From the NCBI GenBank assembly GCA_030674185.1, contig JAPXFY010000023.1, forward strand, positions 23,113,092 to 23,177,091: a DNA stretch of 64,000 nt, given 5' to 3'. The notes beneath the pieces are model-generated. The model was not told where the DNA came from and did no database searches. It saw nothing but the letters and a program-made list of their open reading frames with translations. Positions 22,350-34,487 of this stretch are shown in pieces (position 1 is the first letter of the stretch; each line of letters starts with the position of its first letter). Made by a program: the position numbers and the translations under genes. Source of the stretch: Monoplex corrugatus (Eukaryota > Mollusca > Gastropoda > Littorinimorpha > Ranellidae).

Positions 22350-25300
22350 ACACTCACACCCAGCTGTCAAGCTTATTACAACCAGCAGTCACGCCACTAC
22401 AACCAGCAGTCACGCCACCATACCCAGCTGTCACATCACCACACCCAACTGTCAAATTTACTACAACCAACAGTCACACTATTACAACCAGCAGTCACAC
22501 CACTACAGCCAGCAGTCACACCAATACAACCAGAAGTCGCACCGTTACAACCAGCAGTCACATCACCACACCCAGCAGTCAAGCTTACTACAAGCAGCAG
22601 TCACACCAATACAAGCAGCAGTCATACCATACACCCAGCATTCAAACTTACTGCAACCAGCAGCAACACCACTACAATCAGGAGTCACACCACTATAATC
22701 AGGAGTCACACCATTACAACAGCAGTCATACCACAGAACCGACAGTCACATCACTATAACCAGCAGTCATACCACTACAACCGACAGTCACATCACTATA
22801 ACCAACAGTCATACCACTACAACCAACAGTCACATCACTATAACCAACAGTCACATCACTATAACCAACAATCACATCACTATAACCAACAGTCACATCA
22901 CTATAACCAACAGTTACACCACTACAACAAACTGTCACACCACTATAACCAACAGTCACATCATTATAACCAACAGTCACATCACTATAACCAACAGTCA
23001 CATCACTATAACCAACAGTCACATCACTACAACCAACAGCCACACCTCTACAACCAACAGCCATACCACTAAACCAGTAGTCACACATCTACAACCAACA
23101 GCCATAACCACTAAACCAGCAGTCACACATCTAAAACCAGCAGTCACTTCACTACAAGAAACAGTCATACCAGTACAACCAGCAGTCACATCACTACAAC
23201 CAGCAGTCACAGTACTATAACCACCAGTCGCACCACTATAACCAACAGTCCCACCACTACAACCAACAGTCACATCACTATAACCAGCAGTCCCACCACT
23301 ACAACCAGCAGTCACATCACTGTAACCAACAGTTACATCACTGTAACCAACAGTTACACCACTGCAACCGACAGTGGGTTTAATACAACCAGCAATCTCA
23401 CCACTACAACCAGCAATCACAACATTACAACCAACAGTCACACCACTACAACCAGTAGTCACACCACTACAACCAATAGTGACATCAGTACTAACCATCA
23501 ATCACATTACTTTAACCAACACTCATTTTAATACAACCAAAACCCACACCACTACAACCAGTAGTCACATCACTACAACCGACAGTCAAACCACTACAAC
23601 CAGCAGTCACATCACTACAACTAGCAATCATTCACACCACCACAACCAACAGTAACATCACTACAACCGGCAGTCACACCACCACAACCAACAGTAACAT
23701 CACTACAACTGGCAGTCACACCACCACAACCAGCAGTCACATCACTTCAACCAACAGTCACATCATACAACCAGCAGTCACATCACTACAACCAGCAGGC
23801 ACATCACTACAACCAGCAGCCACACCACTGCAACCATCAGTCACATCACTACAACCAGTAGTCACACCACTACAACCATCAGCCACATCACTACAACCAG
23901 CAGTCATTGCACTACAACCAGCAGTCAAACCACTAGAACCTACGATCATACCACTCCAACCAACTGTCGCATCATTATAACCAGCAGTCACACCACTACA
24001 ACCGGCAGTCACATCACTTACAACCAACAGTCACATCATTACAACAAGCAGCCACACCACTACAGCCAGTAGACACACAACTAAAGCCAACAGACACACC
24101 ACTACAACCAGACTCACACCATTATAACTAACAGTCACATCACCACATCCATTAATCACACCACTACAACCAATAATGACATCAGTACTAACCATCAATC
24201 ACATCACTTTAACCAACACCCACTACTACAACCAGCAGTCATACCACTTCAACCAGCAGACACACCACTACAACCAACAGTCACACCACTACAACCAGCA
24301 GACACACCACTACAACCAGCAGTCACACCACTACAACCAGCAGTCACACCACTACAACCAAAAGTCACACCACTACAACCAGTAGTCACACCACTACAAC
24401 CAGCAGTCACACCACTACAACCAACAGTCACACCACTACAACCAGCAGTCACACCACTACAACCAGCAGTCACACCACTACAACCAGCAGTCACACCACT
24501 ACAACCAGCAGTCACACCACTACAACCAATATTCACACCACTACAACCAGCAGTCACACCACTACAACCAACAGTCACACCACTACAACCAGCAGTCACA
24601 CCACTACAACCAGCAGTCACACCACTACAACCAACAGTCACACCACTACAACCAGCAGACACACCACTACAATCAACAGACACACCACTACAACGAACAA
24701 ACGCACCACTGCAATCAACAGTCTACCATTATAACAGTCACATCACCACATCTATCAATCACACCACTACAACCACCAATGACATCAGTACTAACCATCA
24801 ATCACATCACTTTAACCAACACTCACTACTACAACTGGCAATCACACCACTACAACCAGCAGACACACCACTACAACCAACAGACGCACCACTACAATCA
24901 ACAGTCACACCATTATAACTAACAGTCACATCACCACATCTATCAATCACACCACTACAACCAATAGTGACATCAGTACTAACCATCAATCACAGCACTT
25001 TAACCAACACTCATTTCAATACAACCAAAACCCACACCACTACAACCAGTAGTCACATCACTACAACTGACAGTCAAATCACTACAACCAGTAGTCACAT
25101 CACTTCAATCAGCAGTCGCATCACTACAACCAGCAGTCACATCACTTCAACCAGCAGTCACATCACTACAAACAGCAGTCACATCACTACAACCGACAGT
25201 CAATTCACTACAACCAGTAGTCACATCACTTCAAGCAGCATCGCATCACTACAACCAGCAGTCACATCACTTCAACCAGCATTCACATCACTACAACCAG

Positions 25301-28300
25301 CAGTCACATCACTGCAACCAGCAGTCACATCACTACAACCAGCAGTCACATCACTACAACCAGCAGTCACATCACTACAACCAGCAGTCACATCACTACA
25401 ACCAGCAGTCACATCACTAAAAACCAGCTGTCACATCACTACAACAGCAGTCACACCACTTCAACCATCAGCCACATCACTACAACCAGCAGTCACACCG
25501 CTACAACCAACTGTCACATCATTAGAACCAGATGTCATACCACTACAACCAGCATTCACATTATACAACCAACAGTCACATTTCTACAAACAACAGTCAC
25601 ATCATACAACCAGTAGTCACCTCACTACAACCAGCAGTCACACCACTACAACTAGTTGTCATACCACCTCACCCATCAATCACACCACTACAAACAATAG
25701 TGACATCAGTACTAACCATCAATCACATCACTTTAACCAACTTATTTTAATGCAACCAAAACCCACACCACTACAACCAGTAGTCACATCACTACAACCG
25801 ACAGTCAAACCACCCCAACCAGCAATCACATCACTACAACTAGCAATCATTCACACCACACAACCAACAGTAACATCACTACAACCAGCAGTCACATCAC
25901 TACAACCGGCAGTCACACCACCGCAACCAACAGTAACATCACTACAACCAGCAGTCACACCACTGCAGCCAACAGTCACATCACTAGAACCAGCAGTCAC
26001 ATCACTAGAACCAACAGTCACATCACTACAACCAGCAGTCACACCACCACAACCAACAGTAAAATAACTACAACCGGCAGTCACACCACTGCAACCAACA
26101 GTCACATTATATGGCCAACAGTCACATTTTACAATCAACAGTCACATCTCTACAACGAACAGTCGCATCATACAACCGGTAGTCAAATCACTACAACCAG
26201 TAGTCACACCACTACAACCAGCAGTCACACCACTACAACCAGCAGTCACATCACTACAACCAGAAGTCACACCACTACAACCAGTAGTCATACCACTACA
26301 ACCAGCAGTCACATCACTACAAGCATCAGTCACACCACTACAACCAGCAGTCACATCACTACAACCAGTAGTCACATCACTACAACCAGCAGTCACATCA
26401 CTACAAGCATCAGTCACACCACTACAACCAGCAGTCACCTCACTACAACCAGCAGTCACATCACTACAACCAGTAGTCACGTCACTACAACCAGCAATCA
26501 CATCACTACAAGCATCAGTCACACCACTACAACCAGCAGTCACATCACTACAACTAGTAGTCACATCACTACAATCACTGAATCAGTAGTCACATCACTA
26601 CAACCAGTAGTCACATCACTACAACCAGCAGTCACATCACTACAACCAGTAGTCACATCACTACAATCAGTAGTCACATCACTACAAGCATCAGTCACAC
26701 GACTACAACCAGCAGTCACATCACTACAACCAGCAGTCACATCACTACAATCAGCAGTCACTCCACTCGACCAGCAGTCACATCACTACAACCAGCAGTG
26801 ACATCACTGCAACCAGCAGTGACATCATTACAACCAGCAGTCACATCACTGCAAGCAGCAGTCACATCACTGCAACCAGCAGTCACATCACTGCAACTAG
26901 CAGTCACATCACTACAACCAGCAGTCACATCACTGCAAACAGCAATCAGATCACTACAACCAGCAGTCACATCACTTCAAACAGAAGTCAGATCACTACA
27001 ACCAGCAGTCACACCACAACAACCAACAGTCACACCACTACAACCAGCAGTCAGATCACTACAACCAGCAGTCACACCACTACAACCAGCAGTCACACCA
27101 CTACAACCAACAGTCGCACCACTACAACCAACAGTCACATCACTGCAAGCATCAGTCCACACACTACAACCAACAGTCACACCACTACAACCAACAGTCA
27201 CACCACTACAACCAGTAGTCAGATCACTAGAACCAGCAGTCACACCACTACAACCAGCAGTCACACCACTACAACCATCAGTCACACCACTACAACCAGC
27301 AGCCACACCACTACAACACACCAGTAGTCACATCACTACAACAATCAGTCACATTATACAACCATCAGTCACACCACTAGAACCAGCATTCACATTCTAC
27401 AACCAGCAGTCACATCACTACAACCAACACTCACCTCACTACAACCAGCAGCCAGACCACAACAATCAGTATTTACATCACTACAAGCAACAGCCATATC
27501 TATACAACTATCAGTCACACCACTATAACCAACAGTCACATCATACAGCCAACAGTCAAGCCACTACAACCAGCAGTCACACCATTACAACTAACAGTCA
27601 CATCACTACAATCAGCAGGCACATCATGGCAACCAACAGTCACACCACTACAACCAGTAATCACATCACCACATCCATCAATCACACCACTACAAACAAT
27701 ATTGGCATCAGTACTTACCATCAATCACATTACTTTAACCAACACTCATTTTAATACAACCAAACGGCACACCACTACAACCAGTAGTCACATCGCTACA
27801 ACCGACAGTCAAACCACTACAACCAGCAATCACATCACTACAACTAGCAATCATTCACACCACCACAACCAACAGTAACATCACTACAACCGGCAGTCAC
27901 ACCACTGCAACCAACAGTCACATTATACGACCAATAGTCACACCACTACAACCAACAGTCACACCACTACAACCAACAGTCACACCACTGCAACCAGCAG
28001 TCACATTACTACAATCAGCAGTCACATCACTACAACCAGCAGCCACACCACTGCTACCAGCAGTCACATCACAACAAGCAGTCACATCACTACAGTCAGC
28101 AGTCACATCACTACAGTCAGCAGTCACATCATTACAACCAACAGTCACATCACTACAACCATCAGCCACACCACTACAACCATCAGTCACACCACTACAA
28201 CCATCAGCCACACCACTACAACCATCAGTCACACCACAACAACCATCAGCCACACCACTACAACCATCAGTCACACCACAACAACCATCAGCCACACCAC

Positions 28301-31300
28301 TACAACCATCAGTCACACCACAACAACCATCAGTCACACCACTACAACCAGCAGTCACACCACTACAAACCATCAGTCACACCACAACAACCAGCAGCCA
28401 CACCACTACAACCATCAGCCACACCACTACAACCATCAGTCACACCACACAACAACCAGCAGCCACACCACTACAACCACCAGTAGTCACATCACTACAA
28501 CAATCAGTCACATTATTCAACCATCAGTCACACCACTAGAACCAGCATTCACATTCTACAACCAGCAGTCACATCACTACAACCAACACTCACCTCACTA
28601 CGACCAGCAGCCAGACCACAACAACCAGCATTTACACCACTTCAAGCAACAGTCATACCTATACAACTATCAGTCACACCACTATAACCAACATTTACAT
28701 CATATAATCAACAGTGACATCACTACAGCCAACAGTCAAGCCACTACAACCAGCAGTCAGTCACACCACAACCAGCAATCAGTCACACCAATGCTACCAG
28801 CAGTCAGTCACACCACAATAACCAGCAATCACATGACTGCAATCAACAGTCCCATTACTACAACCAACAGTCACAAAACTACAATCAAATGGAATCATTA
28901 CAATCAAAGGTCACACCATTACAACCAGCAGTCACAAAACTACAATCAAGTGGGATCACTGCAATCAACACTCACACCTTGTAACCAACAGTCACATCAC
29001 AACATTCAACAGTCGCATCATTACAATCAACAGTCACATCATTACAACCAGTAGTCACATTACTACAACCAGCAGACACATTACTTCAACCAACACTCAC
29101 CATGTAACCAGAAGTCACACCACTACAGTCAACAGTCACACCATGTATCCAGCAGTCACACCGTTACAATCAACAGTCACATCATTACAACTGGCACTCA
29201 GATGACTAAAACCAGCAGACACACCACTACAAACAACAGTCACACCACTACAATTATTACTCACATCACCATATTCAACAGTCATACTACAATTTACAGT
29301 CCACCACTACAACCAGCTGTCATACCACTATAACCAGCAGTCACATCACGAGAATCAACAGTCACATCACTACAACCAGCAGACACACCGCTACAACCAG
29401 CAGTCACGTCACTAGAATCAACAGTCATCACTATAACTAGCAGTCAAACCACTACAACCAGCAGTCACATCACTACAACCAACAGTCACATCACTACAAC
29501 AAGCAGTCACAGCATACAACCAGCAATCTCATCACTACAACCAACAGTCACACCCCTGCAACCAGCAGTCAGTCGCACCACTACAACCAACAGTCACACC
29601 ACTACCACCAGCAGTCACATGAATATAATCAATAATCACACCACTACAGTCAACAATCACAAAACTGTAATCAAGTCTCATCATTACAATCAACAGTCAC
29701 ACCACTACAACCAGCAATCACATCACTGTAACCAGCAGTCACATCACTACAAGAAGCAAGCACATTATACAACAAATAGTCACACCACTACAACCAGCAG
29801 TCACACCTCTACAACCAGCAGTCACACCACTACAACCAGGAGTCACATCACTACAACCAGCAGTCACACCTCTACAACCAGTAGTCACACCTCTACAACC
29901 AGCAGTCACACCACTATCACCAGCGGTTACATGACTGTAATCAACAATCACACCACTACAATCAGCAATCACAAAACTAAAACTAAGTCACATTATAATC
30001 AACAGTAACACCACTACAATCAACAATCACAATTCACATCAATACAACCATCGGTCACATCGCTACAACTAGCACTAGCAGTCACATCTTCACAATTTGC
30101 AATCACTCCACCACAGTTAGCATTCACACCACTACAACCAGCAGTCACACCACTATAAACAGCAGTTGAACCACTATAACGAGCAGTCACATCCTGTAAC
30201 CAGCAGTCACACCACTACAATCAGCAGTCTCATCCTGTAACCAGCGATCACACCACTACAATCAGCAGTCTCATCCTGTAACCAGCAGTCACATCACTGC
30301 AATCAGCAGTCTTATCCTGTAACCAGCAGTCACACCACTACAATCAGCAGTCTCATCCTGTAACCAGCAGTCACACCACTACAATCAGCAATCACATCCT
30401 GTAACCAGCAGTCACACCATTACAATCAGCAGTCTCATCCTGTAACCAGCAGTCACACCACTACAATCAGCAGTCACATCCTGTAACCAGCAGTCACATC
30501 ACTACAAGAAGCAGTCACATTATACAACCAATAGTCAAACGACTACAACCAGCAGTCACACCACTACAACCAGCAGTCACACCACTAGAATCAGCAGTCA
30601 TACCACTACAACCAACAGTCACACCACTACAACCAACAGTCACACCACTTCAACATTCACACCACTATAACTAACAATCACACCACTGTAATCGACAGTC
30701 ACACCAGTACAACCAACAGTCATACCACTACAACACGTTAATCACAGCACATAAACCAGCAGTTACATCTCTACAACCAGTTAGTGACATCACTACAAGC
30801 AGCAATCACACCACTACAACAAGAAGTCTCACACTATAACCAGCAGACACACCAATACAACCAGCAGTGACACCACTACATCCAGCAATCACACCACTAC
30901 AACCAGCAATCATACCACAACAACCAGCAATCATACCACAACAACCAGCAATCACACCACTACAACCAGCATACACCACTACAACCAGCGATCACATCAC
31001 TAGAAGCAGCAGTCACATCACTACAACCAATTAGTCACACCACTACAACCAACAGTCACATCATACAACCAGCAGTCACAAAACTACAACAAACAGTCAC
31101 ATCACTACAGTCAACAGTCACACCACTACAACCAGTATTCACGCCACTACAACCAGCAGTCACATCACTACAACCAGCACTCACCGCACTAAAACCAGCA
31201 GCCAGACCACAACAACCAGCATTTACACCACTTCAAGTAACAGTCACATTACTACATCAAGCAGTCACATCATCCAACCAGAGGTCATACCACTACAACT

Positions 31301-31462
31301 AGCAATCACACCACTATAACCAACTGTCACATGATACAACCAACAGTCACACCACTACAACCAGCAGTCACATCACTGTAACCAGCAGTCACACCACTTC
31401 AATCAGCAGTCACACCATACAACCAACCATCACATCACACCATTACAACCAACAGTCACACC
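22350..31462. repeat. Giant 21-bp minisatellite array, main block
   Basis: About 9.1 kb (roughly 430 units) of the same 21-bp family as at 1-1075, with core CAGTCACACCACTACAACC. Blocks of near-identical units alternate with more diverged ones. Higher-order structure is visible: a marker GACATCAGTACTAACC recurs at 23481, 24178, 24781, 24969, 25702 and (one or two changes) 27704; a roughly 250-bp segment at 27320-27560 is repeated at 28475-28720; and 41-bp dimers run at 30190-30500. All long open frames here are periodic heptads on both strands. The whole block lies in the intron between SRCR domains 1 and 2. Confidence 0.95.
30190..30500. repeat. 41-bp dimeric sub-array inside the minisatellite
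   Basis: A 21-bp unit with CACTACAATCAG alternates with a 20-bp unit carrying TCTCATCCTGTAACCAG, about seven times. The 20-bp variant shifts the reading frame each dimer, so long open frames are interrupted here. Confidence 0.8.
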
Positions 31463-31474
31463 ACTACAACTACT

Positions 31475-32374
31475 GTGGGCTTTTCATCTATGTCCATCGC
31501 TCGTCCAGTACGCGGTGGAGGAATAGCTGTTGTGTACCGCGATTTGCTTGATAAGCACCTGGCACGCTCCACCTCCTTCCCCTTCCAGCATCCGTCGTTC
31601 GAGGCCGTCCGTGTTTCACTGACGCAGTCTCAAAACTGTACACACTTCATCTGTGTATACCGTCCCCCGCCATCCCAGGAAAACCAGCTGACTCACTCTA
31701 TGTTTCTGAACGAATTTTCTCTTTTGCTAGATTACTGTAACACTCTCTCTGGAAACTTGATCATTCTTGGTGATATAAACATACATTTTGACTCTGACAA
31801 TGATTACCGCACTGTGAAAATGAAAAACTTATTGGACATGTACAATCTGTCTCAATCTGTCAATGAAAAAACTCATAAACGTGGTCACATTTTGGATTGG
31901 GTCATTTCTAGGCCAGCGGACAATGTGTTAGCTTCATCTTATGTTACGGAATCTCTGTCCTCTGATCATTATTGTGTCGTTTCTAAATTGTCCTTGACTG
32001 TTCCTACTAACTCCACGGTGCTTACAAAATCCCGTAACCTACGTGCGATAAATCACGCTGATTTTAGATCTGACCTCTGTAGTCTAGTCAGTCCCCAGCA
32101 GTGCCCGTCAATCGACATGCTAAACAGCACGCTGTCATCTTTGCTAGACAAACACGCACCATTGCGCCAACGAAAACTGCGCGCAAACAGACTCGAGCCT
32201 TGGTACTTAGACGTAAAAGAAGAGCTTGAGGCCGCAAAGAAACATCGGCGCTGGGCCGAACGACAATGGTTGAAAAACCCGATCACTATCAACAAACAGA
32301 TTTTTAATATTGCAAAGAAGGCAGTGGGCAAAATTGTCAGTAATGCTAAGTCCATGTTTCACCTAAATGTATAG
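31475..32374 (+). CDS. LINE endonuclease domain (5'-truncated)
   Basis: Encodes the C-terminal two thirds of an apurinic-like (APE) endonuclease, which nicks the target DNA for target-primed reverse transcription. Visible motifs are RGGGIAVVYRD near residue 15, FICVYRPPPS near 60, the catalytic LGDINIHFD near 97, LDWVISR near 145 and SLSSDHYCV near 165, which carries the active-site histidine. A conserved linker follows (LEPWYLDVKEELEAAKKHR). The N-terminal catalytic part is missing. A stop at 32372 and a frame change separate it from the RT frame; in an intact element these would be one ORF2. Confidence 0.8.
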   Translation: MGFSSMSIARPVRGGGIAVVYRDLLDKHLARSTSFPFQHPSFEAVRVSLTQSQNCTHFICVYRPPPSQENQLTHSMFLNEFSLLLDYCNTLSGNLIILGDINIHFDSDNDYRTVKMKNLLDMYNLSQSVNEKTHKRGHILDWVISRPADNVLASSYVTESLSSDHYCVVSKLSLTVPTNSTVLTKSRNLRAINHADFRSDLCSLVSPQQCPSIDMLNSTLSSLLDKHAPLRQRKLRANRLEPWYLDVKEELEAAKKHRRWAERQWLKNPITINKQIFNIAKKAVGKIVSNAKSMFHLNV

Positions 32375-32397
32375 CCGGTGCTCAAACCCAAAAGACC

Positions 32398-34179
32398 TTG
32401 TTTAGGGTGTGTGATAAGCTATTAGGTAGAGATAAAACATCTCCTCTTCCAAATACCTATCCCCTGCATGATTTGCCTACTGTATTCAGAGACTATTTCT
32501 CTCAGAAAGTGCAGTCAATCCGCACTGACCTAGATCAAGCTGTTTTACCCCAGATGAAACAAAAGTTTAAAACTCAAGCAGTAAAATCCACTTTCCACCG
32601 GTTTCATCCTGTCACTGAATCTGAACTGAAATCCATCATTCAAAAATCAAGACCTACTTCCTGCCCTTTGGATTCCCTGCCAACACCACTTTTTCTTGAG
32701 TTTCTCGACGACCTTCTACCTACTCTGACTGAGATTATCAACTCTTCTCTAACATCTGGTTCATTACCATCCCCTCTCAAAACCGCTGTTGTGAAACCCC
32801 TTCTTAAAAAGCCTTCTTTGGATCCTGACTCCCTGAGAAACTACAGACCCATCTCTAACCTATCTTTCATTTCTAAAATCTTAGAGAAAATTGTTCTGAA
32901 ACAGCTTCTTACCTATTTGGATGAAAATAATCTGCTCTGTGCTTCACAGTCTGCCTACCGCCCACATCACAGCACGGAAACTGTTCTACTCAAAATTACC
33001 AATGATCTTCTTCTGTCCCTTGACTCTGGAAATGTTTCTGTGCTGACCCTATTAGACCTGTCAGCTGCGTTTGACACTGTTGATCATAACATTCTTCTTA
33101 ATAGACTCTCCTCTCTGTATGGTATTTCAGGCACCGCTCTTTCTTGGTTTCAGTCGTATCTCACGAACAGGACACAATCAGTCCTTGTCATCAATCATTC
33201 CTCCCCACCCACTGATCTCCTTTTCGGTGTTCCACAAGGTTCCGTTCTGGGACCTGTGCTCTTTGCTCTTTACACAAAGCCACTCTCCGATTTGATAAAA
33301 TCACATTCCATTGAGCATCAATCCTTTGCAGATGACATCCAACTTGAAATTGATTCTCCTCCTTCTGATATCTACTCTGCTATCCCAGTCTTAGAAGACT
33401 GTATCTCAGATATCAAGACCTGGATGCTAGAAAATAAATTAAAGTTAAATGATGACAAAACTGAAGCTCTCTTTTTGTCCTCTCCTTTCAAAACCTCCCC
33501 ATCTCCCAAACCTACTACCATTACCATTGATCAGACTGAAATTCCTTTCTCCTCCTCAGCTAGGAATCTTGGTTTCTACTTCACTGACAACATGAGTGTT
33601 GAACTTCATGTAAACAACACCTGTCGCACTGCTTACATCAATCTCCGCCAAATCAGTTCCTTGCGTCATCTTCTTTCTGTTGATGCTACAAAAACTCTGG
33701 TTTCTGCTTTCATTCTCTCAAGACTGGATTATTGCAATTCACTTCTTTCTGGATGTTCAAAAGATCAAATAGATAAACTACAGAAAGTGCAAAATTCTGC
33801 AGCTCGGCTTGTTTTTAAATCCCGTAAGCGAGATCATGTCTCTCCTCTGCTAAAACGCCTCCACTGGCTTCCTGTACAAGCTCGTATCGAATTCAAACTT
33901 GCGATTCTCTGTCATTCATTTTTCTCTGGAACGTCCCCTTGTTACATTTCTGATCTCCTATCCGTCTACTCACCTTCCAGAAATCTTCGCTCCTCTTCTG
34001 ACTTAAGACTACTGTGCATTCCCAGAGTAAGAACTAAAACCTTCGGTCACTGCACCTTTTCATATTCAGCACCAACTTTTTGGAATTCTCTGCCCCGTGA
34101 AATTCGCTACATTGAATCTATTACTTCTTTCAAGACTGCCCTCAAAACTTTCCAATTTAAATCCTATTTTCCCGACTAG
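32398..34179 (+). CDS. LINE reverse transcriptase, 593 codons, open
   Basis: A nearly intact RT region. It contains LKTAVVKPLLKKPSLDPDSL and NYRPISNLSFISKILEK (finger), LLDLSAAFDTVDH (motif A), GVPQGSVLGPVLFALY (motif B), SFADDIQL (motif C, the FADD form of YADD) and LNDDKTEALF. Then come the thumb and C-terminal blocks SRLDYCNSLLSG, HWLPVQARIEFKLA and FWNSLPREIRY. The order fits CR1/L2-type elements of the jockey superfamily. The open frame runs upstream of 32398 without an ATG. An open RT of this length suggests the copy is fairly young. Confidence 0.85.
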   Translation: MFRVCDKLLGRDKTSPLPNTYPLHDLPTVFRDYFSQKVQSIRTDLDQAVLPQMKQKFKTQAVKSTFHRFHPVTESELKSIIQKSRPTSCPLDSLPTPLFLEFLDDLLPTLTEIINSSLTSGSLPSPLKTAVVKPLLKKPSLDPDSLRNYRPISNLSFISKILEKIVLKQLLTYLDENNLLCASQSAYRPHHSTETVLLKITNDLLLSLDSGNVSVLTLLDLSAAFDTVDHNILLNRLSSLYGISGTALSWFQSYLTNRTQSVLVINHSSPPTDLLFGVPQGSVLGPVLFALYTKPLSDLIKSHSIEHQSFADDIQLEIDSPPSDIYSAIPVLEDCISDIKTWMLENKLKLNDDKTEALFLSSPFKTSPSPKPTTITIDQTEIPFSSSARNLGFYFTDNMSVELHVNNTCRTAYINLRQISSLRHLLSVDATKTLVSAFILSRLDYCNSLLSGCSKDQIDKLQKVQNSAARLVFKSRKRDHVSPLLKRLHWLPVQARIEFKLAILCHSFFSGTSPCYISDLLSVYSPSRNLRSSSDLRLLCIPRVRTKTFGHCTFSYSAPTFWNSLPREIRYIESITSFKTALKTFQFKSYFPD

Positions 34180-34208
34180 GTAGTAACTGTGTGGACACTC
34201 TTTGTTCT

Positions 34209-34248
34209 CGTGCGCACGCGCGCGCGTGTGTGTGTGTGTGTGTGTGGG

Positions 34249-34285
<37 letters not shown>

Positions 34286-34292
34286 CTGTGTG

Positions 34293-34375
<83 letters not shown>

Positions 34376-34399
34376 CTGCGTGTCTGTGTGTGTGTGTAT
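34209..34399. repeat. (GT)n microsatellite in the LINE 3' UTR
   Basis: A long GT tract with GC and CT interruptions, located between the RT stop (34180) and the (ATT)n tail. A GT tract also sits at the same place in the 45.6-kb LINE copy (reverse strand). Confidence 0.95.
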
Positions 34400-34487
34400 G
34401 TTATTAGTGTGCAGCGTCACGAGCTCCGGCCCCGTACTGGAGGTTTGCGCTTATAAATGTTCATTATTATTATTATTATTATTATTA

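Larger units (their letters stand above)
31463..34487 (+). mobile_element. CR1/L2-like LINE inserted in the minisatellite
   Basis: A 3.0-kb 5'-truncated non-LTR element flanked on both sides by the 21-bp array. It carries an endonuclease frame (31475-32374), an RT frame (32398-34179), a (GT)n tract in its 3' UTR (34209-34399), the 3' block 'TGCGCTTATAAATGTTC' and an (ATT)n tail to 34487. The second CR1/L2-like copy at 45570-46969 has the same order of RT end, GT tract, 'GCGCTATATAAATATTG' and (ATT)n, so the GT tract belongs to the element. The target duplication cannot be defined because the flanks are tandem repeats. Confidence 0.9.

Noticed and set aside
24967..26067. Long open frames (up to 409 codons) in the minisatellite arrays on both strands
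   Set aside because: They follow from a 21-bp (or 25-bp) period without stop codons; forward and reverse frames are equally open, have no domain or conserved start, and end where the repeat ends. They would need transcript or peptide evidence.
22350..31462. CRISPR-like regular repeats
   Set aside because: There are no unique spacers between repeats, the units are contiguous, and the context is a eukaryotic genome with introns and retrotransposons.
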